This document shows positions 21,871 through 32,880 of a stretch of DNA of 64,000 bases, piece after piece. The notes below the pieces were generated by a model, which worked only from the letters and a program-made list of their open reading frames with translations, had not been told where the DNA came from and did not search any database. The position numbers and the translations under genes are program-made. The stretch's first letter is position 1; each line of letters opens with the position of its first letter. Origin of the DNA: Alitta virens (lineage: Eukaryota > Annelida > Polychaeta > Phyllodocida > Nereididae); NCBI GenBank assembly GCA_932294295.1, contig OW028579.1, forward strand, positions 31,011,250 through 31,075,249, in the 5' to 3' direction.

Positions 21871-23410
21871 CATCAAGTATGACTGCAATAATGTGTTCAG
21901 TCCAAGTAAAGCATCACTTAATGCTAGCACATTTCCTCTATTGTATCAACCCATTATGGCTGTGTATAGCTTATGACTCATTCATTGATGATAAAGTATA
22001 GCCAAGCAGAGGCATGTTAGCAACATAATGGTATCACCACATTAAAGGATCATCAATTATGTCATTATTGTTAGGTACTTGTAATGTTCTTTTTTGAAAT
22101 ACTTCATTTGCTATTAATTTGATCAATATTACGTTTACTTCATGCTAACTTTTTTATCACAGAAAAAAGGAAGTTGTCTGGTCTAGATATAACACCAACG
22201 CACACAAATGGTGGCAGCTTAAAAACTATGTCATTGGCGAGTAATTTGTGTAGTAAAATTACTGAAGTTTTAGGGCAAAGATTGCTGATAAGTTTGAAAA
22301 CTATTTATGATTTAAATGCACTCCCTATACACAATAAACTACAATAAGTCCTAGAAAAGAACATCTTTAATTGTGATATTTGGAGATATTTCTTACTCAA
22401 ATGTAACCGAAGAAATGCAGCTAAATCAGTCACACCCAATCATCAAGTCTGCACTTCGTGAAGTTAATGATAGCCCAGGAAGCGTAGGAATACTCCTGGG
22501 AACTTGTTTCCTGCGCTGTGGAACTACTTCATGTGTCGGATGAACACAAAGCTAGTGATGGATGTGACAGGATTGGGAGCTGCTTGTAACTAAATAGGAT
22601 AGAGGGAAGTCATAAATTGTGCTGATGAAGAACTACATGCTCCCTTGCTCATGTGTCTTATGGTAACTAAGGCTAACTCGCCCAAGCATAAATAATGGTG
22701 GATTTTGTAGATTTACCTCAAAGGGATTTAGCTATAACACAAAACAGAATAGTTTCATCTAATGGCATATTTTACATCATTGATTTATTATCATAGAACT
22801 GTAATGAAATGTAATGAAACGAGGATGCACTTTGGCTTTTGTAAATTGAATTTAGTGAAGTTTAGATTAGATGTGTAGATAGAATAGAGGTATTTTTAGT
22901 ATTAACTCTCATTTGGCTGGAAGCCCTTTTAAGTAACAAATTGAGACTTATTTTGACAAGGCCTGCCACTGATGTGTGTATGACCTAGGGTATAGCTGCT
23001 ATCTCACAAATAAACTCACGTCTTTTGAAAGTAAATGTCATGATTAACAGATTTTTTACTGATGTTTGTTCTTTAATACCATTTTAGCATAACTCCTGAA
23101 AAAAAAAAACACAAAAAAAAAAACCACCGAAATCCAGTTGAAATCATAACCTAACACAAATCGAGATTACCGTTTTTATAATGGCAGTATTGTCTTCAGT
23201 ATAAAATATTTGTAAATTATCAATAAATATGCCATTATTTGTTAATATCCATCCTGATTTGATATCTACTGGGTGTACGAGGACTATTACACCAAGTTTG
23301 CCATGTACAGTGTTGTAGTGTGGAACACCTTGAGGAAAGGAGTTTATGCGTGTGGATTAGCCTTACCCTGACCCAGCAAGGAAATTGATGTCGCTTCTTG
23401 GTAACTGATG
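21871..23410. other. Unannotated intronic interval
   Basis: AT-rich unique sequence with a poly-A tract at 23099-23125. No exon is supported. Confidence 0.45.
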
Positions 23411-23835
23411 TAACAGCTTGGAAGGTTAAGCTGGGCTGCTTGCCACGACATCACATGTGACTGATAGATTACTGACTTTCCTTACATCAGTTACATGGCC
23501 TTTTCTTACGTTATAAGAACAAAGTTCTACAACATGGTACAGCCATCTGTATAGTTGTGACTGGCTAGCTTCGCCGAAGGTCCTGGGTTCTTGGCGGCAT
23601 GGGTACGCTTCGTGAATTACACCCCTAATGTAACCGCCTGGAAGGTTATTCTGGGCTGCTTGCCACAACATCACATGACTGATAGATTACAGCTTACATG
23701 GCTATTTCTTACACTTTTCTTACGCTATATTATAGGAACACCATATTCAAGATTGTACAGCCATGTCTAAAGTTGTAACTGGCTAGCTGCGCTGACGTTC
23801 CCGGGTTCTCAACAGCCTGGATACTCTTTTTTAGC
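23411..23835 (+). repeat. Tandem duplication of a unit of about 210-220 bp
   Basis: The segment from about 23411 (TAACAGCTTGGAAGGTTAAG) is repeated from about 23632 (TAACCGCCTGGAAGGTTATT). Both copies share CTGGGCTGCTTGCCAC, ACATCACATG, GACTGATAGATTAC, TGTACAGCCAT and ACTGGCTAGCT. Each copy ends in a SINE-like GGTCCTGGGTTC or GTTCCCGGGTTC box-B region, so the duplicated unit includes a SINE head. Divergence between copies is moderate. Confidence 0.75.
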
Positions 23836-24075
23836 TGCATTTAAGCTAGATGTCGGTCGCATGAGATGTTAAATTGCTGGTGCTTTGTACTCGGTTTCTA
23901 TGCTGAGACTTGGATAAATAAATTTATCAAAGTCAACGACCCCACTCATCGGGGTAAGTTTGTGACGTGGCGTGCACTTCAAACCTTATAATCTCATCAT
24001 TACAGCTGCCTCTGGCAGCTGGTCTTATAAGCTGACACTAAGCTTCAGTTGCATTGAGACAATCAAAATAAATTC
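23760..24075 (+). mobile_element. SINE family E, tail type b
   Basis: After the second box-B-like CCCGGGTTCTC the body continues with GATGTCGGTCGCATGAGATG, TTAAATTGCTGGTG and CGGTTTCTATGCTGAGACTT. The type b tail follows: TCATCATTACAGCTGCCTCT, GGCAGCTGGTCTTATAAGCT and CAGTTGCATTGAGACAATC. Confidence 0.7.
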
Positions 24076-24528
24076 TACTTGTATCAGAAGAAAGTGAACT
24101 TTATGGTTTCAATTAGCTACAGTATTGTAAAACATAATATGTCATTGTAGAACAGATCAATTTGGTTATTTTATCCACACCAGACTACAATGTACATTCT
24201 ACATATACAATGCAACACCAAGTCTAAACTGCTTATTAGAAGTGTGTAGTCTTCTCATTATCACAGATTGATGGCCAACAACTTGCAAAGTCTTGATGGA
24301 TTGTGACCGTTGGCTTCATCTTCCCCTTGCTCACTACTGCTATTGCATGTTTAGTGTGTAAATTGTTTTACTATTGTCTCATATTCTCAGATTGATGGCT
24401 TCTGGTGTTAATAAGTTGATGGTGGGCTCTGGTTGTGTTGTGTCACTTACAAGTGATATTGTACTGGGAGAAAAATAGAGTACTCCGGACTTTTCTGTCT
24501 TCGAAAAGCTCCAAGCGTGTGTGGTATG

Positions 24529-24700
24529 GGGAGAAAAAGTACCACAAGAGGTCACTGACACTGTAGCTGGTTATTATTGTTTGATGATGTCATCTATATT
24601 GTGACATCATCCATGCAACAATAGTGTAGTGACGTCATCTTCATGTGGTTTTTATGTACTATGGTGGTAGTGCCCCCTGTAGGCTCTGTTACCTTTTCTC
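24529..24700. mobile_element. MITE family F, copy 1
   Basis: Terminal inverted repeats GGAGAAAAAGTACCAC and GTTACCTTTTCTC flank an inner palindrome containing GATGATGTCATC, GTGACATCATCC and AGTGACGTCATC. It matches the copy at 33693-33849 in inverted orientation, for example TAGTGCCCCCTGTAGGCTCT against AGAGCCTACAGAGGGCACTA. Confidence 0.8.
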
Positions 24701-26180
24701 GCCATTGTGAATCTAATTCACCGCTGACTTTCAAAGAACTTTGATCTTAAGAATATGCTTGACATGTGGTTGTGCTGTCCATAATGAACTAATGAAAGTC
24801 TTCGTTTGGTTGCAACCATGTTATGAAAAAAATATATAAATCTGTTCTTGTTGTTACAACCAGACTTTCGATACAAGCGCTCATTAGATTTGTTCTTATA
24901 ACCAGACTTTTGTTACAAGCGCGCTCATTATATTTGCTTCTGACTATACTTATTATATTATATCATCTTTATTCATACTCTTGGTATACTAATACAACAC
25001 TAATACAATACATGGTTTACACTACAGTAATAAAAGTGCAAAAATTAATTGAGACACATGTCCTCAATAATTGATTTAACTTCATTGGAAGTAAAGTCTA
25101 GCTCTGCAAGTCCATCTCTCACCATTGACATTTCACATACAGTGTGTGCTGCATGTAAATTAACAAGTGTTTTGCAGTCACATGTACATACTGTCCGAAC
25201 ACACTTTGTAACATCTTTGCATTTTGGAGTATAATGATGAGCACTGAGATGTGGACTTACCATTATTCTTGCACATTGTATCACGAAATTTGATTGAAAT
25301 ATCGATTTATGCAAGATATTTTATTGAAATGTAGCAACTGGTAATCGTTTGAAATGTAGCTACTGGTTTTCATATTTGCTTGTAGCAGAAGGACTTCCTT
25401 ATATGTATTGATTGCATTTTCATTGATAGTTATACAAGGTGGTATTGTATATCTTCAAGACCCTTCTTTTTGTGTATCAATTCTAATTTAGCCACTCATT
25501 TCAGTATAAGATAATGATAATATGTATAAAAAAAACTTCTCTTCATCCTGCCATAGCGGTTGCTTTTGTTCCGCAGAGCTCTTAGACTATAGTTTGTGGT
25601 ATATGACTTTTTCTCTTTTTTTCATGGGCTATATCTGTACATATGTATTCCTTGTGCATACATTTCGGATGGATGACCTGGGAGTATTTGGTAGGGCCTT
25701 GGAAGGGCCTTGCAAGGGCCTCGTCTCAATTACTGCTGGCTGAGAAGGTCCCCTGAGTATTGCCCTTATCAATCATACAGGACCTTTGTCTGTGATCACC
25801 TATTCCTTTCATAATTCATGACCTTTTATTTAGTTCCTGTCGCTCAGAGACAATGTCCCAAAAACTATGGACTGGTCTATTATATACATCTAGGCGTTTT
25901 GGTGTTCAGTGTTAGGTTGACTTGCATGCCTCAGTCAGTTATTACTTTCACAATTACAACAGACAAATAGTTTATTTAAATGAGCACTGACCTCACTTAA
26001 ATAAACGATAGTGTTTTGAGTGTTTAATCTGTATTCATTTTGAAATGTGAGTTCTAGAATAATTATATTGAATATTTGAATTGGTAATGACCACTGACTT
26101 CTGTTTAAATAGTATTCTTTAACTAATTGATGTGGGAATTGACTCCTGTTGTTGTTCTATGTACAAAATATATTGTATTT
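24701..26180. other. Unannotated intronic interval
   Basis: No exon is supported. A short direct repeat, AACCAGACTTT, occurs twice near 24858 and 24900. The sequence becomes AT-rich towards the ratchet site that follows. Confidence 0.45.
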
Positions 26181-26187
26181 GAGAATA

Positions 26188-26221
26188 TACTAATTGTACC
26201 TTATTTTCTTTTCAGGTGAGT
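26188..26221 (+). promoter_or_regulatory. Candidate recursive splice (ratchet) site 1
   Basis: In order on the + strand: a branch-point-like TACTAAT at 26188-26194, a pyrimidine-rich tract, TTTTCAG ending at 26215, and immediately GTGAGT at 26216-26221. A strong acceptor abutting a strong donor with no exon between is the defining layout of recursive splice sites, described first in Drosophila Ubx and later in long vertebrate introns. The site lies 13.1 kb after the coding exon's donor. A second donor-like GGTGAGTT occurs at 26257-26264, as expected for the short exon that is defined first and then spliced out. Confidence 0.6.
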
Positions 26222-26257
26222 ACCAATTTTTAAACTCCATGTTTGAAGGTCTGCTTG
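26216..26257 (+). other. Possible 42-nt RS-exon or microexon 1
   Basis: Between the acceptor (AG at 26214-26215) and a downstream GTGAGT donor at 26258 lie 42 nt, a multiple of three. Continued in phase 0 from the upstream coding exon it meets TAA at 26231-26233, so inclusion would truncate the protein. In one other frame it is open (EYQFLNSMFEGLL). The stop favours the recursive-splice reading over a conserved microexon of the same gene, but a microexon of another transcript remains possible. Confidence 0.35.
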
Positions 26258-26389
26258 GTGAGTTCTTTGTTGTTTAACTCTTGATTAATGTCTAGTTTGA
26301 TAGGGTATTAAGTTTTAGATGATAGATGAACCAGATTTGATAAGATTTTAATAACTTAACAAGAAGAAATATGCAGGTTTTTCAAGCGT

Positions 26390-26710
26390 TGTGGTTAACA
26401 ATGTGTGTCAAGATATGCTAGCGAAATGAGGTTTGGCGGTGATCAATCACAGTTTTTGTTTTTCGCGGAGAAGAATCGATCTCTGCGCCAGTTGGTCTTA
26501 TCGAAAGTTCCTCGTAGAACTTCTCGGAGGAGTGCTAGAATCTCTCTTAGCAAAAAAGCTAGAGACTTCAAGTAAGAAAAAAGTGCAGATATCAGAGAGT
26601 AGAAATAAGAGACCTAAGTTTTCGAGAGAGTTTTGATTAAAAGTCGCAATGGGAGGGGTCCTTCGGGGAACGAAAGTCGATGAGTTGTGATGTCCGACAT
26701 TGCGCGGAAT
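26390..26710. other. CpG-richer unique patch beside ratchet site 1
   Basis: Compared with its flanks this stretch has many CpG dinucleotides (TTCGCGGAGAAGAATCG, CTTATCGAAAGTTCC, CCTTCGGGGAACG, CATTGCGCGG). It belongs to no repeat family found here. A + frame (26433-26636) and a minus frame (26498-26818) cross it without recognisable content. It may be a conserved regulatory element or an undetected exon. Confidence 0.3.
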
Positions 26711-27012
26711 GAAGGAACAAATTGAGTGATTTGTACCACATAGATTCAGTGTGCTTGTATATTTACCGTTGGCTTCCGCTGATGCATTTTTGTGATGAGT
26801 TCTGTAGAATTCCATCACCGTGTTATCTCGGAATACTGTGTGCCATCTTGCTGTATGTTGTTCCTATATATTATCAGTTTTGAGGCTTATTCATGAATAG
26901 TCTCCTGCTTTGGGCATCCTCAGGATGCTATGTAATTGTGAATTTTGAAATTGAAACAAAATTGCCTCAAATGTGATTATTTAACATGTACTGCAGTTAG
27001 GAATTTTGGTTG

Positions 27013-27409
27013 TTACAGCTCCATTGTCTGTCAAAATTACTATTTTATAGAATTTCATCAAATGATTGAAAATCACTATATGTAATCAAGGCACACTAAA
27101 TTTGTTTAAGCTTATGAATCTATCAGACATAAATTACATAATATAAATGATACATTGAAAGAAATCAAGACCAAAACATAGGAAATACAATAGAAATGGC
27201 ATCATCACCCATTTTTTAGTATTGTGACGTCATCACTTGGATTTTTGATGGCATAAAAAATTAAGTACTAGGTGAAGTTTGTTAATTTTATAGAGAGATG
27301 GTGAACCCAGCAAGGCTCTGAATTGTAGGTAATCAGTATTAAGAAGACAATGAAGTGAATGCAAAAGATTTTGGCCACTATCGTATTGAGTGACAATCCA
27401 GCTTTAAAA
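27013..27409. mobile_element. Non-autonomous element family C, copy 1
   Basis: About 400 bp that match 38368-38760 over nearly their whole length, for example CTCCATTGTCTGTCAAAATT, GAAATCAAGACCAAAACATA, GAAATGGCATCATCACCCAT and GGTAATCAGTATTAAGAAGA. The ends (AAAGCTCCA..TGTCA and TGACAATCCAGCTTT) are partly inverted, which suggests a small DNA transposon. No coding capacity is seen. Confidence 0.85.
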
Positions 27410-27923
27410 GTATTGCCATCTAAATGGATCTGCTACCATAGTATATATATCTAGTCTTACAGTGCTATAGATGCACGCAACATATGAAGATGGCTGTAAC
27501 CTTCATGCACCTTAGCAATTTTCTCATCTGGTATATCTGCTGTATATATTTTGTCTATTACTGTCATAATGGGCCCATTTATGAAGGTGTAGTATATGAA
27601 TACACAACGAAAGCACTTGTTATTGTGTGCTGTGCATGGCTGTTATCTACTTAAAGTACATTTGTATGGTCTGCTGTGTCTAATAAGGCTCAGTTATTGG
27701 GGATATTAGCATAAATCAATTGTAAATTACATTCAGGAAACGTTAATATAATGGTTCCCTATAATCAACACCATATCTCTTCATTATGTCTATCTGATGG
27801 ATGATCAAGTTAAAGGCATAACTCCACCATAATGGCAATACGAGTTGAACTACTCTTTGTGCATTTGTGTACAAACAGATTGATCACATGAAAAGCTATG
27901 AAGCCTGTGTGAAACTGACAACT
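27410..27923. other. Unannotated intronic interval
   Basis: AT-rich unique sequence. No exon or repeat family is recognised. Confidence 0.45.
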
Positions 27924-28086
27924 TAGCAGCCATATCCATAGACTTGGAAACTAAACGGTAAACTCCAAAGGACGTCATGTGAATCCAGGACTTCCATTGG
28001 CTGCGGGATTCCTTAACCAATGGGAGTCTTGGATTCACAAGACGTGCTCTGGAGTTCAGTTTCCAAGTCTATGAAATTGGCTGTAA
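27924..28086. mobile_element. Palindromic MITE family A, copy 3
   Basis: The element runs from TAGCAGCCATATCCATAGAC to AGTCTATGAAATTGGCTGTA. Arms include GGACGTCATGTGAATCCAGG and TTGGATTCACAAGACGTGC. It is nearly a full hairpin. The minus frame at 27850-28038 is an artefact. Confidence 0.9.
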
Positions 28087-29889
28087 AAGCTCTTTCAGTT
28101 GAGAGTCCACTGTAACCACATTGTTCGTTTGTATAGATGGTCATAGGGGTTGACCAGGGCCAAGGGCACCATTAGGGAGGCCCACCCAAAGGGAAAGGTG
28201 ATGAAAGATTTACAAGACCTGAGCCCCACTCCCTGTCAGTCAGACACTCACTAGATGCAGTGTTGCTCTCATTGGCTCACTGCATTACTCTAGTATTGGT
28301 ATTTAGTACTACTAGACTACTATAACTTGTGCATTGCATGTTATGCATGGTGGTGCATAGATGGCTTTTAGTTTTGATAAAGATGGTCACAATATTGATG
28401 AGATGAATTAATCAGGTTGTGTTTTGATAGTTAAAGGGATTGCATTGTCAAATACAGAAAGACAGAAAACTGTGCAATACAACGATTCCAATGCTGTTAT
28501 TTGTAATAATAGTAATGATAATCTTTATTCTTGCAAAAGGCATATATAAATGTGTATTTACAATATATATACAATAATATACACACAATATATACACAGC
28601 CAAGATGGAACTTTAGTTTGTCATAAAAACTTTTCTGGAAGTTTGGAAGTGGATTACAGATTATACTGTAGTTTATTGAAGCACTGACATCATATAATGT
28701 GTGTCATTGTTTGATATTTGACCAAGGAAGTAGAGCAAGATGCATGTACACACCAGTGGATGCTATGCTGACAATACAATTTAGTGTTTAGTGTATACAA
28801 ACATTCTCCTTTTAGACCCATACCTATGACAACATCCTTCTGGTTTATTGTGTCTACCTCAGCAGAACTGAGATGAAGATGCTGCTTCTGCTGCTGTTGC
28901 TGCTGCTGCAGCTGCTGCAGAGCTAGACAGTGTTTACCTTGATCCACTTCCCATGAATATGGCATTAGTGTCTGGCAAAGAGGATCCCCGAAGCTACAAC
29001 AGGTCATGGGTGGAAGGGTTGAGAAGGGAAATAGGCTGTGTGAAAAGCAAGTCATAGGACTCCCTTAAGTCAAGTCTTTGTGGTGTGCGTCTATGTAATG
29101 GGGTGAAATTGAGTGGAATAAGGGTCGTTTGCTCTAGCAATTTCTGTCTTTAAAGATCGTTTTCTGTCTTAATGGGACCTTTTGGTAGCTTAGAATCAAA
29201 TGTGTTCACTGCATTAATGAGAATTGATTGGGAATTATTGTAGTAGGAGGGATCATTGTAATGAAATTTTGGAAGTAAGGTCTTATCGGATTGGTTTTAT
29301 TAATTCGATTCCTCTAGTTCAAACTTTTGTCTGTACTTTCCTTCTCCTCCTCGTCCTTCCTTCTCCTCCTCCTCCTCGTCCTCCTCCTCCATATTGCACA
29401 AACTTAGTCTATTCATCCAGTGGTTCGTTCTGTTGGTTTCATTATATTTCATTTCATTAAGGATATAATCAGCTGCAGCCAAGAAACTAAACCTACAATC
29501 ATACAATGTAGCAGAGGCAGTATGGTGCTTCTGCAAGGGCACTGACTTGAACCTCCACTATTTAGGCATTCTGTGAGCAAGCAAATGACCCGTATTACCA
29601 CCTTGTTTTGTCTGCCCAAGGTCCCAGGGGGGTCACTGCCTCCTATTAAGCTGTGCAACCCAGTCTATGTAAACTCACTGTCCTTCTGCCCAGCTCTGAG
29701 TGATAGTCTTTTCGAAGAAAAAAGAGATTTAAAAAAAGAGAAGTTCTTGAACCATCAGCAGGATTTCGGTTTAGACAAAAAATAGATGTCGTCCAATTGT
29801 CGCATGTTACTCTTTATCGTTAAGTAACTTTGATATAGTTTAAGCAGACCCATGTCATAACGTCCAAATATGGTATTATTTAGTACTTA
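28087..29889. other. Intronic interval with simple repeats
   Basis: Holds a CTG/CAG-rich patch at 28882-28921 (a Q-rich minus frame at 28690-29055 is an artefact) and a CTCCTC pyrimidine tract at 29340-29391. No exon is supported. Confidence 0.5.
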
Positions 29890-30010
29890 TTACGGCAGAT
29901 TTCATAGACTTAGGACCGAAACGCCAGAGGACGTCATGCTAATCCATGACTCCTATTGGCTTTTGGAATGCCTTAGTAACCGTGGGAGTTCCACGTCTAT
30001 GAAATCCGTA
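29890..30010. mobile_element. Palindromic MITE family A, copy 4 (deleted arm)
   Basis: The left arm is complete (TTACGGCAGATTTCATAGAC, CCAGAGGACGTCATGCTAAT). The right arm lacks the segment with ACATGACGTCC and TTTGTTTCCAAG. Only GTGGGAGTTCCACGTCTATG and AAATCCGTA remain, which shortens it to about 120 bp. Confidence 0.8.
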
Positions 30011-30458
30011 AACAGAACAAAGTGGCTACTTGTTTGGCGAGAAATTTGGCTTTTGTAGACAAGATGTACTTATTTGGACCAGGACTCTTTTATGCCTGTC
30101 AGTATGGATTGGGTTACCTTGTTAAATTACATGTTTTCAAGTTGGAAGTGAGTTAACTATTGGTATGGCATTTTTGTGCTGTTCTGGTCACATTTCTGAT
30201 TATTGTGCCAGCTGAATAGGTCTTGGAAAACTTTGCTGTTGCTATGTTATCAGACACCATAACATTTTGTGTTGAACGCAAAACCAGTGTATCAAGTTTC
30301 AGCTAAGTTTCTCTGGTTTGAAATAGAAACAAAGAGGTATCAATGCATGCAAAATTTACAGGTGTGTGATTTTAAAACCAGCCATTGCGTGTTGATAGTT
30401 GTGTAGTGGATGTGGCCTGCTTTGTAACTGAGCTTATTGTACCTGATAATGCTTGTCG

Positions 30459-30616
30459 TTATGGCAGAAGTGAAAGAAATTGGAAACTAAACTCCGGATG
30501 ACGTCATGTGAATCCAGGACTCCCACTGGCTGAGGGAATTTCTCAGCCAATGGGAATCTAGGATTCACATTATGTCCTATGGAGTTTGTTTCTTCGCCAA
30601 TGAAATCTGCTGTTAT
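30459..30616. mobile_element. Palindromic MITE family A, copy 5
   Basis: The arms read GGAAACTAAACTCCGGATGA plus CGTCATGTGAATCCAGG and CTAGGATTCACATTATGTCC. The element ends in AATGAAATCTGCTGTTA. The first bases of the left end are changed. Confidence 0.85.
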
Positions 30617-31184
30617 GGATCTCGGGAACGAAAGTAACTTGTGCAATTTGTTTGAAGGAATAATGATGAATATTTTTGGCATTGGGTAAAAAGGACAATT
30701 CTCTATAGTTAGTTGCAACCTTGCCATTAGTTATGACCTTTTTTTAATATCTGCCCCGAAATAGGTTATCTTAATATCATAGATTATAAAAATCTGCATT
30801 AGCTAATTTTACCATACTATGAGAAATTTCAGGACTATGCTGTATGACAGATATCAAGATAGTGGAAGCAGATATCTACATATACAGGTCTATTCATAGA
30901 AAAGATCTTTCACTATCACTGGGTGCAGCCATTTGACATCTGAGAGGAAATCCAATTGCTACAGATCTTTCCTATCTAGTTGCCCTAGACCCATGGAGCT
31001 TGTTTGCAGCGCTCTGGGGTTTCCCCTCGGTCTTATATCAACCCTTATAAAACCCCAGACTCACCTTGGTTGTGTTGCTTCTTATAATGTAGGTGATATA
31101 GGGCTTAAAACAGTGAGTAGAACTGAAGATAGGGGTATTTTGTAGGGAAATGTGCTGTTATGGAATACATAGTGCACATAGTAC

Positions 31185-31345
31185 AGGAATTAGTCGATTG
31201 CATGAGACGTTAAATTGGAGGAAGTGAGTAACCCCAGCCATGGGGTAAATGTATAGCATGGTGTGGAATCCCAGCCTTATCATCTCATCATTACGTCTGC
31301 CTCTGGCAGCTGGTTATATAAGCTTACTAGACATAAGCATAAAAC
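31185..31345 (+). mobile_element. SINE family E, tail type b, 5' truncated
   Basis: Starts within the body (GATTGCATGAGACGTTAAAT), then CCATGGGGTAAATGTATAGC. It ends with the type b tail TCATCATTACGTCTGCCTCT, GGCAGCTGGTTATATAAGCT. The tRNA-like head is missing. Confidence 0.75.
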
Positions 31346-31530
31346 ATGATAAACTCTCAAAATGTATGAACTGCTACGATACGATAGGACTTCAAGCCCC
31401 CCAAGGTTGGTTAAAGATAGGAGGAAATCCACACCATTTTACATATGCTCAGTAAATATGCTTATGGTCAGCCTGATGATATGCCAAGTTTTGAGTTTTT
31501 TACATTTACTTTCCTTTGTAGATTTTCTTT

Positions 31531-31678
31531 TACAGCCAATTTCACAGACTTGGAAACTAAACACCTGAGGACGTAATGTGAATCCTGGACTCCTATTGGC
31601 TGAGGGACTGCCATAGCCTGGATTCACATGACGTCATCGGAGTGTAGTTTCCATGGATACTACAATGTAAAGCTGTAA
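31531..31678. mobile_element. Palindromic MITE family A, copy 6 (damaged right end)
   Basis: The left end TACAGCCAATTTCACAGACT is intact. The middle has lost one of the two CCAATGGGAGT parts, and the right end is scrambled (CCATGGATACTACAATGTAA, then AGCTGTAA). Confidence 0.8.
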
Positions 31679-32455
31679 CTTTCTTAATGAGGAATTTAAT
31701 CCTTCATATTTTCTCCAAACTCTTGATTAAAGTTTCTCCAGCTGTCCTTGGAGTTGATAACTGAAATGCTTTGCAAATCTCAAAGTCACTTGTTTGGATT
31801 GTTGGATTTGGTTTGGGGAGGATTTAGCTCTGAAATCTTGGAAATGTATGTTTTTTTGTAATATTACAAAATCAGTTTGTTATTACTTCTCGGCTGTTTT
31901 AATTTTATGTCGCTTCCCAAGAACTATCCCTTAAATGCTTGAGAATCTGGAAGAATCAAAATTGCTGGCAGAAATTAGAAATTGTAGGAGAACAAGAATG
32001 TGTTGGGAGGGCTATCTGTTTCTAAAGATAGGAATGGTGAAACGTTTGAGGAGTTGATGCCTGTATAATTGCCTGTTGAGAAGATTAAATCCTACTTGGT
32101 CGGTTGCTGTTGAAATTGCTGTTGAAAATAAGGATGGGAATTTATGCGTGTGGATTCAGGAGTGAGCTAAGCTCTATTTGAGGACCAACAATTGAAAATG
32201 GCATTATTGCCATATTTGTAGTTGGAAACAGCATTACTATAGTAGTGTAATTGAATTGATCAAATTAGGTGAGTTGTTGTAAACAATGTATGGCAACAAA
32301 ATATGATAGATCGATGCCATTCGTGTTTGTAGATAGACTGCATGTATGCCATGTATGCCATGTAACCTTTTAACATTGTTTTACTAACATATTGCCTTTA
32401 CAGTCTGTAGGACTTACTTACAATGGATTCTATACTATTCTATTATATTCTGTTC
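31679..32455. other. Unannotated intronic interval
   Basis: AT-rich unique sequence. A short ATGTATGCC direct repeat lies at 32343-32361. No exon is supported. Confidence 0.45.
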
Positions 32456-32459
32456 TATT

Positions 32460-32469
32460 TCTTCTTCTT

Positions 32470-32512
<43 letters not shown>

Positions 32513-32526
32513 AACTGCTACAACTG

Positions 32527-32566
<40 letters not shown>

Positions 32567-32640
32567 CCTTACTATACTACTACTACTGCAATTACTATTA
32601 CTACTACTACTACTACTACTACATACTACTACTACTTTTG
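32460..32640 (+). repeat. (CTA)n microsatellite, interrupted
   Basis: About 50 CTA/ACT triplets interrupted by ACTGCTACAACTGC and ACCCTTACTATA. The two overlapping + frames (32392-32931 and 32423-32761), read as polyleucine and polytyrosine, are artefacts of this array. Confidence 0.95.
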
Positions 32641-32799
32641 GTATTCCATCCTTATATTCTTTTATATTCTATTCTATTATTTTCAATTTTATTCTATTTA
32701 TTTCTTAGACCATTCTGTTCTACTACTGATAGTTTTGTGTTCTTACTACTGCAACTGTTAGTATTCTTCTTACTATTCTGTTCTTCTATCAACATGCAA

Positions 32800-32880
32800 A
32801 ACTTCTATTCTATTCTATTCTATTCTATTCTATTCTATTCTATTCTATTCTATTCTATTCTATTCTATTCTATTCTATTA
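32800..32880 (+). repeat. (ATTCT)n pentanucleotide array, about 16 copies
   Basis: Perfect TTCTA/ATTCT repeats. The same motif occurs singly and in pairs on either side of the CTA array from 32433 onward, so the two microsatellites appear to have grown in one locus. ATTCT is the motif expanded in the human SCA10 intron; only the motif is shared. Confidence 0.95.

Noticed and set aside
32260..32280. Ratchet-like AATTAGGTGAGTTG
   Set aside because: There is no pyrimidine tract in front of the AG.
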